The notes beneath the pieces were generated by a model. That model was not told where the DNA came from and ran no database searches. It was given only the letters and a program-made list of their open reading frames with translations. A DNA stretch of 6,571 nt from Gemmatimonadota bacterium (lineage in GTDB: Bacteria; Gemmatimonadota; Gemmatimonadetes; Longimicrobiales; Gaopeijiaceae): NCBI GenBank assembly GCA_016209995.1, contig JACQVC010000084.1, positions 1 through 6,571 of the forward strand, read 5' to 3'. Position numbers and translations under genes: made by a program. Below, in pieces: positions 1-4,535 of this stretch. Position 1 is the stretch's first letter, and the number at the start of each line of letters is the position of its first letter.

Positions 1-111
1 ACGCAACCGCCGTGCCACCGGCCGAAAGGTGCGCGACTCCGCAACCATCAAGTTGACGCCCTCGCCGGGCGGGCCGTCGAATACCGTCTGCTTCCGATGC
101 GTCAGCCGCAC
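1..111 (-). CDS. Probable 5' fragment of an unrecognised minus-strand gene, running off the left edge
   Basis: The minus-strand frame is open from the left edge and reads as a balanced peptide (VRLTHRKQTVFDGPPGEGVN from a GTG at 111, then LMVAESRTFRPVARRLR). I counted GC by codon phase over positions 1-96. In this frame it is about 69% at the first, 53% at the second and 84% at the third base, the pattern expected of a coding strand in a high-GC genome. The plus-strand frame sharing the same third positions has GC2 above GC1 and would run to 247, inside the receiver gene. The phase signal is equally clear over 49-96, which favours the GTG at 111 over an in-frame ATG at 48. An AGAAG just upstream of that GTG is a possible weak ribosome site. 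A 111 start overlaps the divergent receiver gene by 15 bases. The frame stays open further into the receiver gene, but there it only mirrors the receiver codons. The family is not recognised and the function is unknown. Confidence 0.4.
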   Translation of the reverse strand, partial: MRLTHRKQTVFDGPPGEGVNLMVAESRTFRPVARRLR

Positions 112-477
112 GTTCTTCTGGTCGAGCACGACTCCGTCCTGCGCCAGATCCTCTGCGAGGCACTCGCCGAGGAGGGCTTCGCGGTGTCCGCCCACCGCTC
201 GATCGCCGACGCGCTCACCTCCGGGCCAGAGCCGGGCACGGACCTGATCCTGGCCGACGTGTGGGGTGTCGCTTCGGAGGCGCTGCAGGAGGATCAGCGG
301 GCCCAGGTCGAGCAGCTCGCCGCCATCGCCCCGATCGTGCTCCTCACCGCCCACCGCTGGACCGAGCGCGACGACCCGGCAGCGCTGGGAGCGGCAGCCG
401 TGGTCTACAAGCCCTTCGACCTCGACACGCTGGTCACCGCGCTGCGGACCGTGCTTGGCGGCCGCGGCAGCGGCTGA
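97..477 (+). CDS. Stand-alone response-regulator receiver (REC) domain protein
   Basis: A 126-residue protein that is essentially one CheY-like receiver domain, which would accept phosphate from a sensor histidine kinase in the cytoplasm. Strand 1 is HVLLVE (5-10), followed by the acidic pocket Glu10-His11-Asp12. The likely phospho-acceptor is Asp54, at the end of DLILAD. The conserved switch Thr is Thr84 (VLLTAH), and the conserved Lys is Lys105 in the YKPFD motif near the end of strand 5. About 20 residues follow for the last helix, so there is no DNA-binding or enzymatic output domain. ATG 97 is the only sensible start, since strand 1 begins four codons later; no clear Shine-Dalgarno precedes it. 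No partner kinase lies in the window. It could act as a phosphorelay intermediate or a protein-interaction regulator. The receiver fold is confident; the role is not. It converges on the glycosyltransferase gene that ends at 531. Confidence 0.9.
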   Translation: MRQPHVLLVEHDSVLRQILCEALAEEGFAVSAHRSIADALTSGPEPGTDLILADVWGVASEALQEDQRAQVEQLAAIAPIVLLTAHRWTERDDPAALGAAAVVYKPFDLDTLVTALRTVLGGRGSG

Positions 478-530
478 GCGGCGTCCGCAGCGACCTCGGC
501 GCGGGGCCCCTCGCCCGCCGCGCGGCAGAG

Positions 531-1301
531 CTACGCTTCGACCCCGACGGCGGTTGGCGGCTGGAGGTAGCGGCCCCGGGCCGCGTTCAGCCGCACCACC
601 ACGACGTCCCGCAGCATGCGCATGGCGTCCCGCACCGGCTGGACGCGGCTGTTCTCCTTGTGCTCCCAGCGCAGCGGTACCTCGCGGATCCCGTGGCCGA
701 GAAGCCGCGCCAGGAACAGGACTTCGACGTCGAAGCCGAAGCCGTCCAGCGTCTGGCGCGAGAAGATGGCCCGCGCCGCGTCGTGGCGAAGAGCCTTGAA
801 GCCACACTGCGTGTCCTGGATGCCGGGCACGGCCAGGGCCTGCACGACCCAGTTGAATGCCCGCCCCATGAGGTGGCGGTAGAGTGGCTCGCCGATACGG
901 CGCGCCCCGATGCCCTCGCGCGAGCCGATCACGACCGGCGTGCGATCGTCGACCAGGGTGGGGAAGTGCGCCAGCTCCTCGAGTGGCCAGGAGAGATCCG
1001 CATCGGCGAACACCACCACCTGGCCGTGCGCGGCCAGGACGCCGGTGCGCACAGCCAGCCCTTTGCCGCGGCGCGCGGTGCGCAGCAGCCGGAGCTGCTC
1101 GAAGCCCGCCATCGCTTCCCGTACCACCGCCGACGTCGCGTCCGGCGAGCCGTTGTCGACGACGATGACCTCCCAGTCGAGGGTGCGCTCGCGCACCAGT
1201 CTGGCGATGGCCGCGAGCGTCTGTGGGAGCCGCTCCTGCTCGTTGTAGGCAGGAATGACCACCGACAGGCTCGGAGGACGCTCGCCGCGGGGTGCCGACA
1301 C
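531..1301 (-). CDS. Family 2 glycosyltransferase, ALG5/DPM1-like polyprenyl-phosphate sugar transferase
   Basis: A 256-residue GT-A fold enzyme. It begins with the GT2 signature SVVIPAYNE (13-21) and has the nucleotide-binding VVDNGSPD (47-54) and the RRGKGLAVRTG loop (77-87). The metal-binding DxD lies in ADADLS (Asp100, Asp102). GSREG (126-130), DTQCGFKA (163-170), GFDVEVLFLA (189-198) and a WEHKENSRV segment (212-220) follow. The DTQCGFK and FDVE blocks are hallmarks of dolichyl-phosphate beta-glucosyltransferase-like enzymes, which move a sugar from a nucleotide donor to a polyprenyl phosphate on the cytoplasmic membrane face. No transmembrane helices are seen, unlike the ArnC/GtrB types. 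The start is a GTG at 1301; no alternative start lies before the first strand and no good Shine-Dalgarno is visible. It sits 25 bases downstream of another glycosyltransferase, so the two are probably one operon. Sugar and lipid specificity cannot be read from the sequence. Confidence 0.9.
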   Translation of the reverse strand: MSAPRGERPPSLSVVIPAYNEQERLPQTLAAIARLVRERTLDWEVIVVDNGSPDATSAVVREAMAGFEQLRLLRTARRGKGLAVRTGVLAAHGQVVVFADADLSWPLEELAHFPTLVDDRTPVVIGSREGIGARRIGEPLYRHLMGRAFNWVVQALAVPGIQDTQCGFKALRHDAARAIFSRQTLDGFGFDVEVLFLARLLGHGIREVPLRWEHKENSRVQPVRDAMRMLRDVVVVRLNAARGRYLQPPTAVGVEA

Positions 1302-1326
1302 GACAGACCGCAGTGTAGCGACTCGA

Positions 1327-2298
1327 CTACCCGCCGACCGTCAGCTCGGGCTCCAGCAGGTCGTACACGTGGGCGTTCGACACCCGTCGCAGCCGCTGCA
1401 CGGAGGGTCGGTCGGCAAGGTGGCGGGGCAGCGTCAGCAGACCGGCGACCTGGCCGCGCAGCGTCGCCCGGGCGGCATCGCCGCGCCAGGCCGCCAGCGC
1501 CTCCCGCGCCCGGCGCGCCTGGTAGCGGAGGATCTTCGGGAGCAGCAGCGGCACCAGGCCCGACGGCAGGTCCTTGGCCAGCAGCCGAATCAGGTTGCGG
1601 CCGTTGTAGTAGGAGGCGAGAGGCCCGCCGCCGGTGGCGCTGCCACGGTGGTAGGCCCGCGCTGCTGGCTGGTATCGGCAGCGCCACCCGCGCAGCTGGG
1701 CACGGAAGGCCAGGTCCAGGTCTTCGAGGTAGGCGAAGAACACTTCGTCCAGGAGGCCCACGTCGGCGAGCATGGCCCGCCGGTACGCCGCCGCACCGCC
1801 GCAGGCCCCGAAGACCTCGGCGGCAACGTCCCAGGCCGGCCCGTCGGGCGCTCCAGCGCCCCGCTGGAATGCCTCGCCGTTGCGCCGCAGCCCATCGCCA
1901 GCGCTGTAGATCGTGCGCCGGTCGGCGAAGAGCATCTTGCTGGCGACCGAGCCGAGGCCCGGGTCTGCCGAGAGCATATCCACGCAGGCCGCCACCCAGT
2001 CCGCGTCCGCTTCGAGGTCGTTGTTGGCCAGGAGCAGCACGTCGCCGCGTGCCCGCCGCAGGCCGGCGTTGACGTTGCCGGCGAAGCCGCGGTTGGTCGG
2101 CAGCCGGAGCACCTGGACGGCCGGGAAGGCGGCGGCGATGTAGGTGGGGCTGCCATCCTGCGACCCACCGTCGGCCACGATGACTTCGAGCGGCCGGTAG
2201 CGCTGCTGGCCGAGGGACTCGAGGCAGGGGCCAAGCAGGTGGCGGCCGTTCCAGTTGGGAACGACCACCGAGGCGAGTGGGCGGGAGGGGGCAGGCAT
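1327..2298 (-). CDS. Family 2 glycosyltransferase, rhamnosyltransferase/WbbL-like
   Basis: A 323-residue GT2 enzyme of the WbbL/COG1216 type, which transfers sugars such as rhamnose onto O-antigen, capsule or other lipid-linked glycans. Visible blocks are SVVVPNWNG (10-18), VADGGSQDGS (41-50), NRGFAGNVNAGL (69-80) and LLLANNDLE (88-96, with Asn-Asn-Asp at the usual metal-site DxD position). FGACGGAAAYRRAML (163-177) and DEVFFAYLEDLDLAFRA (184-200) follow, the latter with the acidic Glu192-Asp193 pair typical of the family, then WRCRYQPAARAYHRGSAT (205-222). The remaining roughly 100 residues are Arg/Leu-rich and probably form amphipathic helices peripheral to the membrane. I chose ATG 2298, ten codons before the first strand; the open frame extends to 2721 but that part is the antisense of the M20 gene. 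A GTG at 2313 is a possible alternative. The start overlaps the divergent M20 gene by two bases, and the ALG5-like gene follows on the same strand. Confidence 0.9.
   Translation of the reverse strand: MPAPSRPLASVVVPNWNGRHLLGPCLESLGQQRYRPLEVIVADGGSQDGSPTYIAAAFPAVQVLRLPTNRGFAGNVNAGLRRARGDVLLLANNDLEADADWVAACVDMLSADPGLGSVASKMLFADRRTIYSAGDGLRRNGEAFQRGAGAPDGPAWDVAAEVFGACGGAAAYRRAMLADVGLLDEVFFAYLEDLDLAFRAQLRGWRCRYQPAARAYHRGSATGGGPLASYYNGRNLIRLLAKDLPSGLVPLLLPKILRYQARRAREALAAWRGDAARATLRGQVAGLLTLPRHLADRPSVQRLRRVSNAHVYDLLEPELTVGG
2284..2288 (+). promoter_or_regulatory. Ribosome binding site of the M20 peptidase gene
   Basis: GGAGG, within a purine-rich GGGAGGGG run, lies 8 bases before ATG 2297. It decides this start over the longer open frame that begins with TTG at 2255. 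The site lies inside the opening codons of the divergent glycosyltransferase gene, so both genes share these bases. Confidence 0.75.
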
Positions 2299-3745
2299 GA
2301 TGCTGGCACTCACACGTACGGCTGGTGCGCACAGGCGTCTCAGGGGTGCCGCGCTTGCGGCGACGATCGGCCTCGCCATCACGCCCGGTTGGGCGAGCGC
2401 GCAGATCCGCTCGCCCGAGCGCTTCCAGCGTCTGGCGCGCGAGATGTACGAGGAGCTGATCGAGATCAACACCTCGCACAGCGTGGGCAACACCACGACG
2501 GCCGCCGAGGCGATGCGCGCCCGGCTGCTGGCCGCGGGGTTCCTGCCCGAGGACGTGGTGGTCATGGGGCCCCGGGAGGATCGCGGTAACCTGGTGGCGC
2601 GCCTGCGCGGACGTTCCACGGGACTCAAGCCCATCCTTCTGCTGTCGCACCTGGACGTCGTCGAGGCGGATCCCGCGGACTGGACGCTACCACCGTTCGA
2701 GCTGATCGAGCGGGACGGCACGTTTTACGGGCGAGGCACATCGGACGACAAGGATGAGACCGCGCTTCACGTGGCGACGCTCATCCGTCTCAAGGAAGAG
2801 GGCTACGTTCCGGAGCGCGACATTATCGTGGCCGCCACCGCCGGCGAGGAGGGTGGCGGATTCAATGGTGTGCGCTGGCTGCTCGAGAACCATCGTGAGC
2901 TGATCGATGCCGCGTTCGCGCTGAACGAAGGCGGTGGCGGGCTGCTGGACGAGCAGGGTAAGCGGATCGCGAATACGGTGCAGGCGAGCGAGAAGAAGTC
3001 GCAAAACTTTCAGGTCGAAGTGACGAACCCGGGCGGCCACAGCTCGCGGCCTCGCCCCGACAACGCGATCAGCGAGCTGGCGCAGGCGCTGACAGGCATT
3101 GCCGCGCATCAGTTCCCGGTTCGCCTGAACGAGGTGACGCGCGAGTACCTGCGTCGCTCGGTGGACATCGAGGCGCCGGAGATCGGCGCCGCCATGCGCG
3201 CGCTGTTGGCCAACGAGCGTGACGAGCGCGCGATCGCCGTTCTCGCGCGCGACCCGCGGCTCAACTCGATCCTGCGCACGACGTGCGTGGCGACCATGCT
3301 CGAGGGCGGGCACGCGACGAACGCGCTGCCGCAACGGGCGCGCGCGACCGTGAACTGTCGCATGCTGCCCGACGAGGACCCGGCGTTCGTGCTGCGCTCT
3401 CTTCAGCAGGCCGCTGCGAAAGCGCCGACGGCCCGCGTCACGACGGGGAATTCCGCGCGCAACACGCCGCCCTCCGCACTGGTTCCGGAAGTCCTCGCGC
3501 CAGTGGAGCGGATCACCGAGCAGCTGTGGCCCGGCGTTCCTGTCGTGCCGGTCATGTCGACCGGCGCAACGGACGGGGCTTCCCTGCGGACCGCCGGTAT
3601 TCCGACCTACGGGATCTCCGGGCTCTTCTACGGCGAGACCTTCTCCCACGGGATGAACGAGCGCATTCCCGTGAATTCGTTCTACGAGGGGCAGGAGTTC
3701 CTGTACCGCCTGGCCAAGGCGATGACATCCGGCGCGCAGCCGTGA
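2297..3745 (+). CDS. Exported M20 family di-zinc metallopeptidase
   Basis: A 482-residue M20/M25/M40 peptidase, expected to hydrolyse peptides or acyl-amino acids outside the cytoplasm. Residues 1-35 form a Sec-type signal peptide: basic AHRRLR, a hydrophobic stretch, then cleavage after WASA. Catalytic-domain residues are visible in order: His118 and Asp120 (SHLD), bridging Asp150 (GRGTSDDK), the catalytic base and metal ligand pair Glu184-Glu185 (AGEEGGG), Glu211 (NEGGG) and the final ligand His451 (FSHGMNER). The inserted dimerisation lobe starts near 236 and carries the conserved GGHSSRP (247-253). Length and residue set are complete, so the enzyme should be active. The start is ATG 2297 with a good Shine-Dalgarno; an immediately following ATG (2300) is an alternative. 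It is divergent from the glycosyltransferase operon with overlapping start codons. The natural substrate is unknown, and a carboxypeptidase or aminoacylase activity cannot be distinguished here. Confidence 0.93.
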   Translation: MMLALTRTAGAHRRLRGAALAATIGLAITPGWASAQIRSPERFQRLAREMYEELIEINTSHSVGNTTTAAEAMRARLLAAGFLPEDVVVMGPREDRGNLVARLRGRSTGLKPILLLSHLDVVEADPADWTLPPFELIERDGTFYGRGTSDDKDETALHVATLIRLKEEGYVPERDIIVAATAGEEGGGFNGVRWLLENHRELIDAAFALNEGGGGLLDEQGKRIANTVQASEKKSQNFQVEVTNPGGHSSRPRPDNAISELAQALTGIAAHQFPVRLNEVTREYLRRSVDIEAPEIGAAMRALLANERDERAIAVLARDPRLNSILRTTCVATMLEGGHATNALPQRARATVNCRMLPDEDPAFVLRSLQQAAAKAPTARVTTGNSARNTPPSALVPEVLAPVERITEQLWPGVPVVPVMSTGATDGASLRTAGIPTYGISGLFYGETFSHGMNERIPVNSFYEGQEFLYRLAKAMTSGAQP

Positions 3746-3746
3746 A

Positions 3747-3781
3747 GTAGCGGTGAGCGGGTTGGCGGCTTGGCGCTTGGT
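3747..3781 (+). repeat. Run of five degenerate G-rich heptamers after the M20 stop codon
   Basis: Directly after the stop codon the sequence divides into heptads GTAGCGG, TGAGCGG, GTTGGCG, GCTTGGC and GCTTGGT. The first two share five positions and the last two share six. The opposite strand of 3829-3863 is similarly G-rich and can be cut the same way. The periodicity is imperfect and was judged by eye. Confidence 0.35.
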
Positions 3782-3863
3782 CGGCGCCGGCCGCCCCCCG
3801 ACCGCATTGCGAGTGGAGCCCCAGCACACTCACCCCGCCAACTCCCCACCTCGCTAACCCGCT
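3756..3863. repeat. Imperfect 12-base inverted repeat bounding a 108-base intergenic element
   Basis: AGCGGGTTGGCG (3756-3767) is matched at 11 of 12 positions by the reverse complement of CGCTAACCCGCT (3852-3863). A second possible pairing uses GTTGGCGG (3761-3768) with CCGCCAAC (3835-3842), and a third uses GGTGAG (3752-3757) with CTCACC (3829-3834). The region can therefore fold in competing ways. It contains no open frame that looks coding. It could be a terminator-like structure after the M20 gene or a small dispersed intergenic repeat. No T-tract follows the right arm. Confidence 0.5.
3779..3803 (+). repeat. GC hairpin inside the inverted-repeat element
   Basis: GGTCGG (3779-3784) pairs perfectly with CCGACC (3798-3803) around a 13-base GC-only loop. 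It is nested within the larger inverted repeat and lies 34 bases after the M20 stop, where it could help end transcription. There is no trailing T-run, so intrinsic termination is only a possibility. Confidence 0.4.
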
Positions 3864-3876
3864 GTTCCTGAACCAC

Positions 3877-3893
3877 TTGACGTCTCCTTGACG
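3877..3893 (+). promoter_or_regulatory. Two TTGACG motifs 11 bases apart, possible -35 or activator sites
   Basis: TTGACG occurs at 3877-3882 and 3888-3893, about one helical turn apart, ahead of the exported-protein gene. Either resembles a housekeeping -35 box. I see no good -10 element at 16-18 bases from either copy, so this is a weak promoter call. The second copy runs into the left arm of the hairpin at 3891-3920. Confidence 0.25.
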
Positions 3894-3920
3894 CGCGACC
3901 ACGAATGTGCAGTCGCGCGT
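3891..3920 (+). promoter_or_regulatory. Perfect 9-base dyad (hairpin or operator) upstream of the exported-protein gene
   Basis: ACGCGCGAC (3891-3899) and GTCGCGCGT (3912-3920) are exact reverse complements, with arm centres 21 bases apart. Inside them CAC (3900-3902) can pair with GTG (3907-3909) around a GAAT loop, leaving a two-base CA bulge, so the RNA could form a 12-pair stem. The dyad lies 70 bases before ATG 3991. It may be a protein operator spanning two helical turns or a leader-RNA hairpin. No T-run follows, so a terminator is less likely. Confidence 0.5.
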
Positions 3921-3938
3921 GGGATCGACCCGCGCGCG

Positions 3939-3955
3939 GCACGGTCTGTCCGTGC
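3939..3955 (+). promoter_or_regulatory. Second leader hairpin
   Basis: GCACGG (3939-3944) pairs exactly with CCGTGC (3950-3955) around the loop TCTGT. Two more pairs (3936-3937 with 3956-3957) can form if G3938 bulges. It lies between the 9-base dyad and the start codon of the exported-protein gene. Confidence 0.4.
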
Positions 3956-3969
3956 GCTGGAGTTTCAAG

Positions 3970-3986
3970 CTCGATCGTCGAGGAGG
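3970..3986 (+). promoter_or_regulatory. Ribosome binding site with an overlapping small hairpin
   Basis: AGGAGG (3981-3986) lies four bases before ATG 3991. It is a near-perfect Shine-Dalgarno, slightly closer to the start than usual, and it decides this start over the earlier in-frame start at 3907. CTCGA (3970-3974) pairs with TCGAG (3978-3982) around TCG, and that stem takes in the first two bases of the Shine-Dalgarno. A modest effect on translation is possible but the stem is short. Confidence 0.6.
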
Positions 3987-3990
3987 GTAT

Positions 3991-4506
3991 ATGAGAACGC
4001 CCCTACTGATCGCCACGCTGGTTGTTGCGAGCCTGGTCCCGCGCACACGGCTCGCGGCACAGGAAGGAGCCGAGAAGACACCCGTGGACATAGGCGGTCC
4101 ACGCGTCGGCCTCACCGTGCTGGGCGGAGGGCTTGCCGAGGATCTGCGTGATGACTTCGACGCCTTTCCCGTGGTAACTCAGTTCGGCTGGCAATACGAG
4201 GCGAGGTTCTTGCCGTTCGCCGACAACGGCACGACCGGCGTGACGGAACTGGTTCTGTTGATCGGCGGCGCGGAGCAGGGTCTCTTTCTCCCGAGCATCA
4301 CCTGGCTGGTCGGAGTCCGATCGGCCCGGGGAGCCGAGTTCGGGCTGGGGCCAAACGTATCGCTGGCGGGCGCAGCTATGGCGATGGGCGGCGGGGTCAC
4401 GCTTCGGGCCGGCAACGTGAACGTTCCCATGAACCTGGCTGTCGTGCCGTCCGGGAGGGGCGTGCGCATTTCGTTGCTCACCGGCTTCAACATGAGGAGG
4501 GAGTAG
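3991..4506 (+). CDS. Exported small beta-rich protein of unknown function
   Basis: A 171-residue protein of no family I can name. Residues 1-23 look like a Sec signal peptide (MRTPLLIATLVVASLVPRTR, then a LAA-Gln cleavage site), leaving about 148 mature residues. The mature part is Gly-rich and alternates hydrophobic and polar residues in short strands: PRVGLTVLGGG (37-47), QFGWQYEARFLPF (64-76), TELVLLIGG (85-93), ITWLVGVRS (103-111), EFGLGPNVSLAG (116-127), GGVTLRAG (134-141), MNLAVVPSG (147-155) and VRISLLTGFNMR (158-169). About eight strands with a strand ending at the C-terminus fits a small outer-membrane or periplasmic beta-barrel; this is inferred from the pattern only. No Cys, catalytic motif or lipobox is seen. 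The start is fixed by AGGAGG just upstream. It has its own structured leader and converges on the membrane-protein gene 29 bases away. Confidence 0.8.
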   Translation: MRTPLLIATLVVASLVPRTRLAAQEGAEKTPVDIGGPRVGLTVLGGGLAEDLRDDFDAFPVVTQFGWQYEARFLPFADNGTTGVTELVLLIGGAEQGLFLPSITWLVGVRSARGAEFGLGPNVSLAGAAMAMGGGVTLRAGNVNVPMNLAVVPSGRGVRISLLTGFNMRRE

Positions 4507-4535
4507 GAAGCGCCGGCGGCAGCGCGACTTTCGGT

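Noticed and set aside
53..84. Promoter for the receiver gene (TTGACG at 53-58, GAATAC at 79-84)
   Set aside because: The spacing is 20 bases, the -10 is poor, and the stretch looks like coding sequence on the minus strand.
499..523. GC hairpin in the gap between the converging receiver and glycosyltransferase genes
   Set aside because: GCGGG/CCCGC type stems can be drawn here, but arms are short, there is no T-run on either strand, and such stems are common by chance at this GC level.
261..2072. A 603-codon plus-strand open frame across the glycosyltransferase genes
   Set aside because: It is Arg/Pro/Ala-rich low-complexity sequence lying antisense to two genes with full sets of conserved motifs. 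It is the expected shadow of high-GC third positions.
1255..2589. A 444-codon plus-strand open frame overlapping the WbbL-like gene and the M20 start
   Set aside because: Composition is that of an antisense shadow, with no recognisable domain. It runs out of frame through the M20 signal peptide.
2299..2721. N-terminal extension of the WbbL-like glycosyltransferase by 141 codons
   Set aside because: The extension is antisense to the M20 signal peptide and catalytic start, looks non-coding, and the GT2 fold begins properly after ATG 2298.
2687..3829. A 380-codon minus-strand open frame
   Set aside because: It is antisense to the complete M20 peptidase and shows no domain of its own.
3888..4151. 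Small plus-strand open frame of 87 codons in the leader region
   Set aside because: It overlaps the exported-protein gene in another frame, is Arg-rich, and has no ribosome site.
4510..4525. Possible bidirectional terminator between the exported protein and the membrane protein genes
   Set aside because: The arms GCGCCG and CAGCGC carry a mismatch and there is no proper T-tract; too weak to call.
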